In this document: positions 1 to 7,605 of the stretch, piece after piece
Layout of the letters: each line of letters starts with the position of its first letter
Position numbering within the stretch: the stretch's first letter is position 1
NCBI GenBank assembly: GCA_964513095.1
Contig: CAZELH010000001.1
Location: 1-47,696, forward strand
Reading direction: 5' to 3'
Source of the DNA: JBDKGD01 sp964513095
GTDB lineage: Bacteria; Patescibacteriota; Minisyncoccia; UBA6257; 2-01-FULL-56-20
Length of the DNA stretch: 47,696 nucleotides
Notes under the pieces: model-generated
The model's database searches: none
The model's input: only the letters and a program-made list of their open reading frames with translations
What the model was told of the DNA's origin: nothing
Translations under genes and position numbers: made by a program

Positions 1-172
1 CGGCTTCGTCGCTACATTTCTCAATAATAATCGGCGCTCGGCTAAAATGAGTGTTCGCCAGATACCCCATTTCAAAACTAATGAGAGAGGTAAGGGCGAT
101 GATAACCCCCAGTAAAATCGGCTGTTTTTGAGCCAAAATCCACTGTTTTATGGGGTCTGTGAAATTTGACAT
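1..172 (-). CDS. Membrane-anchored hypothetical protein, N-terminal fragment
   Basis: An open frame reads from the ATG at 172 to the window edge, giving about 57 residues and no stop. It starts MSNFTDPIKQWIL, then has one hydrophobic segment (about residues 19-36), then residues that would lie outside the membrane and include a Cys. The start is divergent from rpmA and its start codon overlaps the -35 box of that promoter. CPR genomes often carry such short proteins with one N-terminal helix and a small Cys-containing C-terminal domain, but the diagnostic part is outside the window, so no function is assigned. Confidence 0.6.
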   Translation of the reverse strand, partial: MSNFTDPIKQWILAQKQPILLGVIIALTSLISFEMGYLANTHFSRAPIIIEKCSDEA

Positions 173-194
173 TGCTTTTTATACCTATTATTAT
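166..194 (+). promoter_or_regulatory. Sigma70-type promoter of rpmA
   Basis: TTGACA at 166-171, a 17-nt spacer and TATTAT at 189-194. Transcription would start near 201, leaving a leader of about 17 nt without a Shine-Dalgarno. The -35 box overlaps the start codon of the divergent gene. Confidence 0.7.
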
Positions 195-217
195 ATACCC
201 ATTAATTATTACGTTCT

Positions 218-496
218 ATGGCACATACCAAATCCCTAGGGACTAGCAAACTCGGTCGAGATAGCGCAGCCAAGCGTCTCGGCGTTAAGTTATTCGACGG
301 CCAAAAAGTATCGGTCGGTCAAATTATTATCCGTCAGCGAGGAAGTAAATATTTGGCAGGTACCAATGTGCGTTCCGGTGGCGATGACACACTCTACGCC
401 GCAGTATCCGGCACGATCAAATTTTCAACCGTCCGCAAAACCCGTTTTGACGGCACAAAGCGCGTCGTTAAATCTGTGGCCGTACTCGCACAGTAA
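218..496 (+). CDS. rpmA: Ribosomal protein bL27
   Basis: A 92-residue protein of the large subunit, whose N-terminal arm reaches towards the peptidyl-transferase centre. The family hallmarks are visible: MAHTKSLGTSKLGRDS near the N-terminus, then KRLGVK, the core GQIIIRQRGSKYLAGTNV and the DDTLYA segment. Length is normal and there is no N-terminal propeptide of the Firmicutes type. The usual partner rplU (bL21) is not next to it; the gene has its own promoter and faces a divergent membrane gene. Its 3' end runs 29 nt into the 3' end of rplI on the other strand, and both tails look genuine. Confidence 0.97.
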   Translation: MAHTKSLGTSKLGRDSAAKRLGVKLFDGQKVSVGQIIIRQRGSKYLAGTNVRSGGDDTLYAAVSGTIKFSTVRKTRFDGTKRVVKSVAVLAQ

Positions 497-917
497 TAGG
501 AGCGGTAATCCCCTTCCCGAAATCGACGACTACCGAATAGTCGCCGATTTTTTTTATCGGGTGTTCAAGCGCAACGGTTACGTGGGCTGGACCAAGATCG
601 TGGTGTTGGCGAAGTGCGGACGCGATCGTCTCTGTTGATACTGCGCCAAATAAATTACCCTTGGCATCGGTTCGTAAGTGAAAATCAAACGCAGTATCTT
701 TTAATTTCATAGCGAGTGCGCGCATTTTTTCAAGCTGTTCCGCTTCGTGATGTTTTTTGAGCGCGATATTTTTTTCTACTGCGACGCGTGTTTTATCATC
801 GGCAATAGTGCCTAATTTTCGGGCAAGCAAAAAATTGCGCGCATACCCTTCGGCAACGTCGACAATCTGACCCTTGCGGCCAATCGAACGAACATCGGCA
901 GTAAGCAGTATCTTCAT
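468..917 (-). CDS. rplI: Ribosomal protein bL9
   Basis: 149 residues, normal length. The N-terminal RNA-binding domain starts MKILLTADVRSIGRKGQ and includes the conserved DVAEGYARNFLLARKLG; a long connecting helix (about residues 45-75) leads to a C-terminal domain ending in ITVRVRPQI. The start lacks a Shine-Dalgarno; a possible -10 (TAGACT on the minus strand) lies 9 nt upstream, so a very short leader is likely. The gene is convergent with rpmA and overlaps it tail to tail by 29 nt. bL9 is reported missing from some CPR lineages, so its presence narrows the affiliation. Confidence 0.95.
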   Translation of the reverse strand: MKILLTADVRSIGRKGQIVDVAEGYARNFLLARKLGTIADDKTRVAVEKNIALKKHHEAEQLEKMRALAMKLKDTAFDFHLRTDAKGNLFGAVSTETIASALRQHHDLGPAHVTVALEHPIKKIGDYSVVVDFGKGITAPITVRVRPQI

Positions 918-978
918 ATACCAAATAGTCTAGTCAAAAAATATGCCTCCAGCAACCCGCCCAATACCTTTAAATGCC

Positions 979-2193
979 CTATAGAGAGGCTTTTATCACC
1001 TCCAACGCCTTAGTGAGCTGAGGGTCATTTTTCTTGGCAGTATCGGCATCACTTATAGATACTTCTACATCTGGTTTTAAGCCTTCGTGATCGATAATTT
1101 TGCCCGACGGCAAGACCCAGTGCGCCACGGTAATTTTGATGGTCGAACCATCGTTCAATTCTTTTATTTGTTGTACCGTACCCTTACCAAAACTCTGTTG
1201 GCCGATAAGCTTTGCGTTTCGTTGATCATGAAGCGCACCAGCGAGAATTTCAGATGCCGAGGCAGATCCTTTGTCAATAAGAACAACCACCGGAATTCCT
1301 GAAAGTGCTTCATTGCCTTGCGCGGTAAATCGAGCATCTACACCTTTGCGCGATTCTTCAGAAACCACGACCGCTCCTTTTTTCATAAACCACCCAGCTA
1401 AGTCAACAGCTACGTCAAGATACCCACCGGGATTCCCTCGAAGATCAAGCACGATTCCTTTGGCATGCGCGGCAAGTGCTTGTCGCGCGGCAACATAAAA
1501 TTGTTCATTCACATTTCCGTTAAAGCTAAAAATCTGAATGTACGCAATGCCCCCTTCTTTCATTTCGTATTTCAGTGTCGGCACCACAATCTTGTCGCGG
1601 GTTAAAGAAAAATCTTTTGGTTTGTCCCAGCCTTCTCGAAAAATAGAAAGTTTTACCACGCTACCAATTTCACCGCGAATTTTCGAAACTGCTTCATCAA
1701 TTTCTTGATTGTCGGTTGGCTTGCCATCAATCGCAATGATAAGATCTTGCGGTTTAATTCCCGCCTTATCTGCTGGCGAATCTTTCAAAGGAGCGATAAC
1801 GGTGAGGATATTTTTTCGAAGTCCTATTTCAATGCCGACACCACCAAAATTTCCCTGCACGTCTTGTTGGAATTTTTCGCCATCAACGGGATCAAAATAT
1901 TGCGTATACGGATCACCGAGCGATGCCACGAGTCCGCGCATTGCACCGCGCACTTTATCTTGGTTAGAAACTTTATCATTGCGGAGGTATAAATCGTTGA
2001 TAGATTGCCACGCCTGCCAGAAGATGGCAAAGTCAGCACTGGAAATCAGTGTTCCCCCATCGGGATTCTGAATCCCTGAAACAACTAATTTTTCTGGTGT
2101 TTTTTGACCAAGCCGATACCCGCCCCAAAATCCGGAAGCAATCAACACAACAACCACCGCACCCGCGAAAAACTTTTTTAAAAATGGACTCAT
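979..2193 (-). CDS. S41 family C-terminal processing peptidase
   Basis: A membrane-anchored serine protease that cleaves near the C-terminus of exported proteins. From the chosen start, MSPFLKKFF, it has 404 residues: one N-terminal membrane helix, a PDZ domain (FGGVGIEIG to about AIDGKPT), then the S41 core with LDLRGNPGG. The catalytic Ser is in GSASASE and the general-base Lys in SFGKGT. An upstream TTG at 2310 would add 39 charged residues before the helix; the ATG at 2193 is preferred because a signal anchor should be N-terminal, and because TACACT lies 7 nt upstream as a possible -10 of a leaderless message. It faces the divergent promoter of the 2348 operon. Confidence 0.93.
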   Translation of the reverse strand: MSPFLKKFFAGAVVVVLIASGFWGGYRLGQKTPEKLVVSGIQNPDGGTLISSADFAIFWQAWQSINDLYLRNDKVSNQDKVRGAMRGLVASLGDPYTQYFDPVDGEKFQQDVQGNFGGVGIEIGLRKNILTVIAPLKDSPADKAGIKPQDLIIAIDGKPTDNQEIDEAVSKIRGEIGSVVKLSIFREGWDKPKDFSLTRDKIVVPTLKYEMKEGGIAYIQIFSFNGNVNEQFYVAARQALAAHAKGIVLDLRGNPGGYLDVAVDLAGWFMKKGAVVVSEESRKGVDARFTAQGNEALSGIPVVVLIDKGSASASEILAGALHDQRNAKLIGQQSFGKGTVQQIKELNDGSTIKITVAHWVLPSGKIIDHEGLKPDVEVSISDADTAKKNDPQLTKALEVIKASL

Positions 2194-2295
2194 AAGAAAT
2201 AGTGTATCCTCATATTGTAATACATCTCTTTTGTATTGTCTTTTTTGCGTCTGTATTTCATGATCCACGATTCGTGTTTTACGCTCCGCAATTAA

Positions 2296-2324
2296 TTGAC
2301 TAATGCCCAAAAAATTGCTATGAT
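2296..2324 (+). promoter_or_regulatory. Sigma70-type promoter of the 2348-def-fmt operon
   Basis: TTGACT at 2296-2301, 17-nt spacer, TATGAT at 2319-2324. The predicted start is near 2331, so the leader is about 17 nt and has no Shine-Dalgarno. Confidence 0.7.
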
Positions 2325-2347
2325 ATTTTCACGTACTGCCTACTCGA

Positions 2348-2608
2348 ATGAATGCAAAAAAGTACTTAGAGACTCTGGGGTCAAGAGGACGTGAGTCGAA
2401 GGCGTATCAAAAACATCAACATATTGGCGTTGAAATTGCGGAGCTGTTGGGCGATGCGAAGCACACGGGTCTCTACATTAAATTGTGTGGTCAGTATCAA
2501 CCAGAAGATCTCCTCGCCGTCGCCAAAGATATCGCCGGCAAGGGAACGGTAAAAAACAAAGGAGCGTATTTCATGAAGGTGTATAAAGAAAAAGCTCAAA
2601 AAATATAA
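2348..2608 (+). CDS. Small conserved hypothetical protein
   Basis: 86 residues, starting MNAKKYLETLGSRGRES. It is soluble and basic, with no signal peptide or membrane segment. The region around GLYIKLCGQY and AKDIAGKGTVKNKGAYF looks like a compact globular domain with one Cys. It is the first gene downstream of a good promoter, and its stop is 3 nt before def, so it is probably co-transcribed with def and fmt. I do not recognise the family; a link to translation or protein maturation would be inference from position only. Confidence 0.85.
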   Translation: MNAKKYLETLGSRGRESKAYQKHQHIGVEIAELLGDAKHTGLYIKLCGQYQPEDLLAVAKDIAGKGTVKNKGAYFMKVYKEKAQKI

Positions 2609-2611
2609 TCT

Positions 2612-3118
2612 ATGAGTCTAGACGTCAGAAAACATAGTGCAATCGTAACGATCGCCGACAAAAAAGATGAAAAATTTTTGCGAGAAAAAACGCAAGATTT
2701 TGATTTCTCAAAACACACGCCGTCAGAAGTCACGATCCTCATTTCTCATATGCGCAAGATGATGCGTCAGGCGAAAGGAATTGGGCTCTCCGCAAATCAA
2801 ATTGGACTTCCATGGCGAGTATTCGTGGCAGAAATTGGAGATGTGTCTGGAGGAGTAAAATTTTACGCAGTATTTAATCCACGCATAGAGCGCACCGGAA
2901 AAGAAAGTATTGCGTTTGAGGAGGGGTGTTTGAGCGTTCCTAAATTGTACGGCCCCGTAGAACGACCGAAAGAAGTAGTGATAAAATGTTTAAATAAACA
3001 AGGGAAGCCTTTGAAAATCAAAGCATGGGGCATGCTCGCGCGGGTTTTCCAACACGAGATTGATCATCTCGACGGTAAGTTATTTATCGATAAAGCAAAA
3101 TCAACTAGACCATCATAA
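2612..3118 (+). CDS. def: Peptide deformylase
   Basis: A metal-dependent hydrolase that removes the formyl group from the N-terminal Met of new proteins. At 168 residues it carries all three family motifs: GIGLSANQIG (motif 1, usually GxGLAAxQ), EEGCLSVP (motif 2, with the Cys metal ligand) and FQHEIDHLDG (motif 3, two His ligands and the catalytic Glu). It begins 3 nt after the preceding gene and is followed 9 nt later by fmt, the enzyme that adds the formyl group. The pairing is a common bacterial arrangement. Confidence 0.96.
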   Translation: MSLDVRKHSAIVTIADKKDEKFLREKTQDFDFSKHTPSEVTILISHMRKMMRQAKGIGLSANQIGLPWRVFVAEIGDVSGGVKFYAVFNPRIERTGKESIAFEEGCLSVPKLYGPVERPKEVVIKCLNKQGKPLKIKAWGMLARVFQHEIDHLDGKLFIDKAKSTRPS

Positions 3119-3127
3119 TTTTTTTAA

Positions 3128-3988
3128 ATGCGTTATATATTTTTTGGATCCGCGGAATTTTCATTGCTCGTATTGCAAAAATTAGTAAATGCTGACATGA
3201 CACCGGTAGCGGTAGTGTGTAATCCAGATCGCCCTGTTGGTCGCAAAAAAATTATCACCCCGCCATTGGTTAAAACATTTGCCGAAGAACACGGTATCCC
3301 CGTCCTCCAGCCAGAAAAAGTAACGGCGGATATATTTGCACCATTTGGAGACATTGATTGTTTTGTGATTGCCTCATACGCAAAAATTATTTCTCAAGCG
3401 GTGTTGGATATTCCAAAGGTAGGTACAGTCGGTGTGCATCCATCGTTTTTGCCAAAATACCGTGGATCAACCCCTATTCAAACCGTCATCGCTGAAGGTG
3501 TAAAGGAAACAGGGGTGACCTTGTTTATTGTCGATGACAAAGTAGATCACGGACCTATTATCGCGCAATCTGCGCCGGTGGCAGTTGATGTCGGATATTA
3601 TAAAGATTTAGAAACCGAACTCGCGCTCGTGGGCGGTGATTTATTGGTTGAAACGTTACCGAAATTAGTGGCGGGCACCGCGCAATTTCAGATACAAAAT
3701 GAATCAGAAGCAACGCTCACAAAAAAATTAAAAACGGAAGATGGATTTGTTGCATTCGATGATTTCGAAGCGGCCCGCGCTGGTGATTTAGACAAAGCCG
3801 CCGCTATTGAGCGAAAAATTCGTGCGTACACGCCAGAACCGGGAGTGTGGACACAGGTGGATTCAGCAACATTTGGTGAACTGCACATAGAAAATAAGCG
3901 CGTGAAATTGCTTGAAGGAATTGTCAGTGCTGACGGACTTGTTATTACGGTGTTACAAATTGAAGGAGAAACGCCAAAAAGAGTGTAA
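3128..3988 (+). CDS. fmt: Methionyl-tRNA formyltransferase
   Basis: Transfers formyl from 10-formyl-tetrahydrofolate to Met-tRNA for initiation. At 286 residues it is somewhat shorter than the usual 310-315. The Rossmann-like N-terminal domain starts MRYIFFGSAEFS and includes VHPSFLPKYRG and the loop GVTLFIVDDKVDHGPII; the C-terminal OB-like domain (about 205-286) is shortened. Oddity: the catalytic Asn of the E. coli triad (Asn106, His108, Asp144) aligns with Gly102 here, while His104 and Asp140 are kept at the same spacing. It may be a lineage-typical variant that still works, or an enzyme with altered activity. Confidence 0.92.
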   Translation: MRYIFFGSAEFSLLVLQKLVNADMTPVAVVCNPDRPVGRKKIITPPLVKTFAEEHGIPVLQPEKVTADIFAPFGDIDCFVIASYAKIISQAVLDIPKVGTVGVHPSFLPKYRGSTPIQTVIAEGVKETGVTLFIVDDKVDHGPIIAQSAPVAVDVGYYKDLETELALVGGDLLVETLPKLVAGTAQFQIQNESEATLTKKLKTEDGFVAFDDFEAARAGDLDKAAAIERKIRAYTPEPGVWTQVDSATFGELHIENKRVKLLEGIVSADGLVITVLQIEGETPKRV

Positions 3989-4100
3989 GGAAAAAAAGCC
4001 AGCCACTAGCCAATAGGGTTTAGGCACTAGTAAGAAATTACGAATTGAGTGTTGCGGATTAAAACACTCTTTCTGCCTCGCTTCACCATATTTTACGATA

Positions 4101-4151
4101 CCTGCCTACCGGTTTATTAAGCCGTAATTTTAATGAAGGCTAGCAGGCAGG
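4101..4151 (+). repeat. 51-bp palindromic repeat, copy 1
   Basis: Starts CCTGCCTACCGG and ends TAGCAGGCAGG, so the ends form an inverted repeat around GCCGTAATTTTAATGAAGG. It sits in the 280-bp gap between fmt and the 4269 operon. The same element occurs at 10070 (inverted), 37415 and 45236. Confidence 0.8.
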
Positions 4152-4185
4152 CGCGTTACAAGACACGTGATTTGCGATTTCCAGT

Positions 4186-4214
4186 TTGACAAAATTATAA
4201 ATAAAATACATAAT
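4186..4214 (+). promoter_or_regulatory. Sigma70-type promoter of the 4269 operon
   Basis: TTGACA at 4186-4191, 17-nt spacer, CATAAT at 4209-4214. The predicted leader is about 48 nt and ends in the ribosome binding site GAAAGGA. Confidence 0.72.
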
Positions 4215-4268
4215 AATAAAAGACAAGTTCGTTAAAAATTCAAAACCTCAAATCGAAAGGACGCATCT

Positions 4269-4493
4269 ATGGGAATGGAAATTGTGGTAATTATTGTGAT
4301 TTTCATGGCTATTTTTTTAGTAGCCGCGTTGAACGGACCAAAAATTCAATCCAAGCCGGTTCAATCAGAACCCGAGGAAGAAACTGTCTCGGAAATCCAA
4401 GCCACTTATTTCCAAGCAGTAACTCAGGATTTACAAGGCGATGAGAAATCGGCACGGATTAAAAAATACCTCCGCGACAACCCAATCGACTAA
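4269..4493 (+). CDS. Small single-pass membrane protein
   Basis: 74 residues: an N-terminal membrane helix (about residues 3-22), then an acidic, Gln/Glu-rich tail ending KKYLRDNPID. The tail is likely cytoplasmic but orientation is not certain. A Shine-Dalgarno (GAAAGGA) stands before the ATG. It is the first of three closely spaced genes (gaps of 17 and 38 nt), all short, all with membrane segments, sharing one promoter and one terminator. I do not recognise the family. Confidence 0.8.
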   Translation: MGMEIVVIIVIFMAIFLVAALNGPKIQSKPVQSEPEEETVSEIQATYFQAVTQDLQGDEKSARIKKYLRDNPID

Positions 4494-4510
4494 CAAAAAG
4501 GAGTGAGTAT

Positions 4511-4768
4511 ATGAATCAAAAAATGATTATTCGCACGGAGTACTACCCCACACGATGCGAAATTTGCCATCAATCCGATTTGTTTGATCCACAAACAAAT
4601 GAGTGTGTCCGATGTGTTCTATACAAATCAACACCGGCAAAAACCATCGATAAGCCAACCGGTAATCAAATTGCGGACTTATTATTGGGGATTGCATTGG
4701 TTTTAAGTGCAATGTTGTTAATAATGTTGCTTGTTGATCCCCCATCCCCCATTCTAGTTTTTGGGTAA
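4511..4768 (+). CDS. Small zinc-ribbon-like membrane protein
   Basis: 85 residues. The N-terminal half has two Cys pairs, CEICHQSD near residue 16 and CVRC near residue 34, spaced as in a small zinc ribbon. The C-terminal half is one long hydrophobic helix (about 55-78). A strong ribosome binding site, AAGGAG, lies 7 nt before the ATG. As the middle gene of an orphan membrane operon it could scaffold or sense for its neighbours; that is inference. Not a family I can name. Confidence 0.8.
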   Translation: MNQKMIIRTEYYPTRCEICHQSDLFDPQTNECVRCVLYKSTPAKTIDKPTGNQIADLLLGIALVLSAMLLIMLLVDPPSPILVFG

Positions 4769-4806
4769 CAATCAAAAAACCGGCAGACTAACCGAAAGGA
4801 ATTTGT

Positions 4807-5112
4807 ATGAATGAAAAATACGAGAAGGGCAAACCAAGTGAATCCTTGTCTCAAAGCGCAAAGAGAGTAAAGGCGCTAATAATATTTATGTGTATCTATG
4901 GCAGTATGTTGCTACTTTGCAGCATTGCAGTGGGCTATAAGATTACACAGAGCATAATCGGGTTACTGCTCTTGAATGGCGGTTTGATTGCAACCTTGCA
5001 ACTCCGCATTGCAATCGAAAAAGAAAAGATGAATGTATGGAGAACCAGCGCACTGGCCATCATGGCCATAGTATGTGTTATCGGATTGTACGCTGTAACC
5101 ATCACCCGATAA
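4807..5112 (+). CDS. Small three-helix membrane protein
   Basis: 101 residues with a charged N-terminus (MNEKYEKGKPSES) and three predicted membrane helices at roughly 23-45, 49-66 and 80-98. Ribosome binding site AAAGGA, 6 nt spacing. It is the last gene of the three-gene operon and is followed 34 nt later by an intrinsic terminator. Nothing in it points to an enzyme; no family recognised. Confidence 0.8.
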   Translation: MNEKYEKGKPSESLSQSAKRVKALIIFMCIYGSMLLLCSIAVGYKITQSIIGLLLLNGGLIATLQLRIAIEKEKMNVWRTSALAIMAIVCVIGLYAVTITR

Positions 5113-5146
5113 TCATTTTTGTGCGTAAAAGAACAACGCTTAAATC

Positions 5147-5175
5147 AAAGGTCGCTTATTGCAAGCGGCCTTTTT
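5147..5175 (+). terminator. Intrinsic terminator of the 4269 operon
   Basis: An 11-bp stem, AAAGGTCGCTT paired with AAGCGGCCTTT (one G-T pair), loop ATTGC, then a T run. It shares its GGTCGC...GCGGCC core with the terminators at 12526, 13285 and 32613. Confidence 0.8.
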
Positions 5176-5226
5176 GCATCTTTCCGATTCCCTATTTTTT
5201 CTTTTGTATTTACTACACCCTACACC

Positions 5227-5850
5227 CTATACCCTAGTGGCTAACTGTAAATGCTTCCCCTCCAACCCAAACTCCGCGATAATTTTGTTTGCGCCGTCCC
5301 AATCAAGATTTTTGAAAAATGCCTCCATATAATTTTTTCGATCAACACCGTAATCAATGAAATAGGCATGCTCATACACGTCTAAAGCAACGAGTGGAAT
5401 TGCCCCCCACACCGCGCCTACGTTATGCGCATCGCTCCCGTAGTTATGGAGGTGGTTATCGCCCAAATCATAGGCCAAAATTGCCCATCCACGGGCCGAT
5501 ACGCCGGTTGCCAGCATATCTGCTTTCCATGCCTCAATACTGCCAAATTCGGCTTCTATCATGCCTTTTAGGGCTCCTGTAGGCTCTCCAGTGCCCGTTA
5601 ATTGGCCGAAATAGACCTCATGGAGCTTCATGCCGTTTACCGCAAAGGTTTCCTGTCGTTTCAGCTCCCCAAACTCGCTGTATACCCCATTGGCCGTTGC
5701 CTTATCCGCCCCCTCTAACTTCTCCTGAATTTCATTCGTTTTTTTCACATATCCTTCGTATAGCTTAAAATGGTTCTGCACCATTTTTAAACTCAACCCC
5801 TCCTGATCTTTTTCTATTTTTAACGTATGTGGTTCAAATTGTTTTCTCAT
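5227..5850 (-). CDS. Superoxide dismutase, Fe/Mn family
   Basis: Dismutes superoxide to oxygen and peroxide in the cytoplasm. At 207 residues it has the two-domain family layout. The four expected metal ligands are visible: His27 (in QNHFKLYEGYV), His77 (MKLHEVYF), Asp157 and His161 (DVYEHAYFIDYG). The N-terminal helix motif is simplified compared with the common HHxxHHxxYV pattern. No Shine-Dalgarno; TATCAT lies 6 nt before the ATG, which suggests a leaderless message. Which metal it uses cannot be read reliably from the sequence. Confidence 0.93.
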   Translation of the reverse strand: MRKQFEPHTLKIEKDQEGLSLKMVQNHFKLYEGYVKKTNEIQEKLEGADKATANGVYSEFGELKRQETFAVNGMKLHEVYFGQLTGTGEPTGALKGMIEAEFGSIEAWKADMLATGVSARGWAILAYDLGDNHLHNYGSDAHNVGAVWGAIPLVALDVYEHAYFIDYGVDRKNYMEAFFKNLDWDGANKIIAEFGLEGKHLQLATRV

Positions 5851-5928
5851 GGATTAATGATACTCAAGCCACGTAGGTATAGCCAATAGCTTTCAAGAAG
5901 CGATCAACAAAGTTGATTTAATGAGTTT

Positions 5929-6648
5929 TTATGTGTGTTTTTGTAAATACAGCGTTCTTTTATTTGTGGGAAATCTTTCAATCGCGTATCGCAACATTGT
6001 GCGGGGCATAGTTTTATAATGCTTTTGTAAGAATGATTCTTCAGTAGGCAACGATTTCTTTCCCACTTCGCGTAGCATCCAACCAACTGCTTTATGAATT
6101 AAATCATGGTCGTCACCAAGCAAAATTTCAGAAATTCTTAGCGTTAGTTTAAATTCATTATTTTTTATAAAATAAAACGTTGCAATAATTGCCACTCGTC
6201 GAGTCCATAAATCATTTGATTGAGCCATTTTTTCTAATAAAAGAAAATCTTTTTGGGCAAAAAATAGATAGGCGCCCACTATTTTGTCGGCGGAAGAATC
6301 AACCAAATCCCAGTTGTTTACTCGATGTAGGTGTGTTAAATAAAAATCAAAGATATTTTTTTTATCGGACAGTTCAGCTTTTTGAAATTTTTGCACAAGG
6401 AGCAATAGCGCGGTAAGTCGGTGTTCGTGAATGGGAGAATACAAGAGTTTCTTGATGTCGAACAAAGAAGTAATCATAAAATATCGTTTTACTATTGCTC
6501 GCTGTTGAGGTACAGTGACGCCCAAAAAAATATCGCCATAGCCATATTCTCCTACTCCCGTTTTGAAAAACCGTCGCAGGACAAGGGATTTTTTACGATT
6601 CTTTAAATGCAAGAGGTCGCGAACAATGGATGCGTGTGCGGATTTCAT
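5929..6648 (-). CDS. DNA alkylation repair protein, AlkD-like
   Basis: 239 residues, all helical, resembling the HEAT-repeat glycosylases of the AlkC/AlkD superfamily that excise 3- and 7-alkylated purines. Characteristic segments are NNWDLVDSSADKIVGAYL (with the WDLVD signature), the repeat LWTRRVAIIATFYFI, and DLIHKAVGWMLREVGK followed by MLRYAIERF. TAAAAT lies 6 nt upstream of the ATG and AGGAAC directly abuts it, so either a leaderless or a weak ribosome-binding start is possible. It is divergent from the 6728 gene. Confidence 0.92.
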   Translation of the reverse strand: MKSAHASIVRDLLHLKNRKKSLVLRRFFKTGVGEYGYGDIFLGVTVPQQRAIVKRYFMITSLFDIKKLLYSPIHEHRLTALLLLVQKFQKAELSDKKNIFDFYLTHLHRVNNWDLVDSSADKIVGAYLFFAQKDFLLLEKMAQSNDLWTRRVAIIATFYFIKNNEFKLTLRISEILLGDDHDLIHKAVGWMLREVGKKSLPTEESFLQKHYKTMPRTMLRYAIERFPTNKRTLYLQKHT

Positions 6649-6710
6649 GTTCCTATTTTAAAAATAAAGAAATTATCAGCATATTTTATTCTCGCTGTGT
6701 CGATAGCATC

Positions 6711-6719
6711 TGTTATAAT
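6711..6719 (+). promoter_or_regulatory. Extended -10 promoter, leaderless start of the 6728 gene
   Basis: TGTTATAAT with no recognisable -35. The hexamer ends 8 nt before the ATG, so the transcript should begin at or just before the start codon. Confidence 0.6.
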
Positions 6720-6727
6720 ACGAAGAT

Positions 6728-7531
6728 ATGAAAGGTATTTCAAAGATGGGAATGGTAGTGCTGGTCGTATTAATTGTTGGCGCCGGTATATTAGCCATAA
6801 AATACAACAAGGAACCAAGAAAAAATAGCATACAAAATGATGCTGGAAGTGTCGATGTAACGGTAAAAACCATTGAGAGAAAAACGGCATACGCAAGCAT
6901 ACACGCCGAATTCCCACAGTTCGATAAGGTACCAGTAGCGTTTAATAAAAAAATTGAAGCACTTATCACCACCGCCATTACCGATCACGAAAAAAAATCG
7001 GCAGAAAACTGGAAAGCACGGTGGGAAACAAGCGGAAAAGATGGTAGTGTCGCCGAATTCCCTGCCCCAAATGAATTATTAGAATTTTTTGCAAGCTGGG
7101 AACCAAAAGAAATTTCCCCAAATCGAATCAGTATTCTTATTCGATTTGGTGGATTTTCAGGCGGAGCGCACGGATACGAAGATGTCGGAACGTTCAATTA
7201 TGATCTAAAAAATAATCACGAAATTACGTTGGCAGATATGTTCCCAACCGATCAAAACTATCTCCAAACCATATCCGGTTTCGCGCGGAATGAGCTCATT
7301 GCCCACTTCAAAGACGTATATCGAGCGGATGCCCCAGGGAAAACCGTCAAAGAACAAGAACAGTGGTTTAATGATTCTATTGTTTCGGCGATCAAAGATG
7401 GCACTACGCCAACCATTGAGAATTTCCAGAACTTCACTATAGAACCGCATACAATTACCTTCTACTTCCCTCGGTACCAAGTAGCTTCGTATGCAGCCGG
7501 TGAACAGCGAGTAGTAATGCCTCGTTTATAA
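6728..7531 (+). CDS. Membrane-anchored DUF4163/DUF3298 (RsiV/PdaC-like) protein
   Basis: 267 residues with an N-terminal hydrophobic helix (about 8-24) as signal or anchor, then an extracytoplasmic region. The C-terminal half has the DUF3298 signature GGFSGGAHGYEDVGTFNYD followed by EITLADMFP, as in the anti-sigma factor RsiV and the deacetylase PdaC. Those relatives bind or act on cell-wall or lysozyme-type ligands; the ligand here is unknown. A second in-frame ATG at 6746 has AAAGG 10 nt upstream and is a possible alternative start that loses only six residues. Confidence 0.88.
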   Translation: MKGISKMGMVVLVVLIVGAGILAIKYNKEPRKNSIQNDAGSVDVTVKTIERKTAYASIHAEFPQFDKVPVAFNKKIEALITTAITDHEKKSAENWKARWETSGKDGSVAEFPAPNELLEFFASWEPKEISPNRISILIRFGGFSGGAHGYEDVGTFNYDLKNNHEITLADMFPTDQNYLQTISGFARNELIAHFKDVYRADAPGKTVKEQEQWFNDSIVSAIKDGTTPTIENFQNFTIEPHTITFYFPRYQVASYAAGEQRVVMPRL

Positions 7532-7543
7532 GGAAGAAAAACA

Positions 7544-7572
7544 TTGATTTTTTAGAAAAATTATGAGATAAT
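7544..7572 (+). promoter_or_regulatory. Sigma70-type promoter of the 7606 gene
   Basis: TTGATT at 7544-7549, 17-nt spacer, GATAAT at 7567-7572. The leader of about 27 nt contains the short palindrome GCTTCGCGCATCAGC. Confidence 0.55.
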
Positions 7573-7605
7573 GATGCTTCGCGCATCAGCGAATCATCTT
7601 GGATT

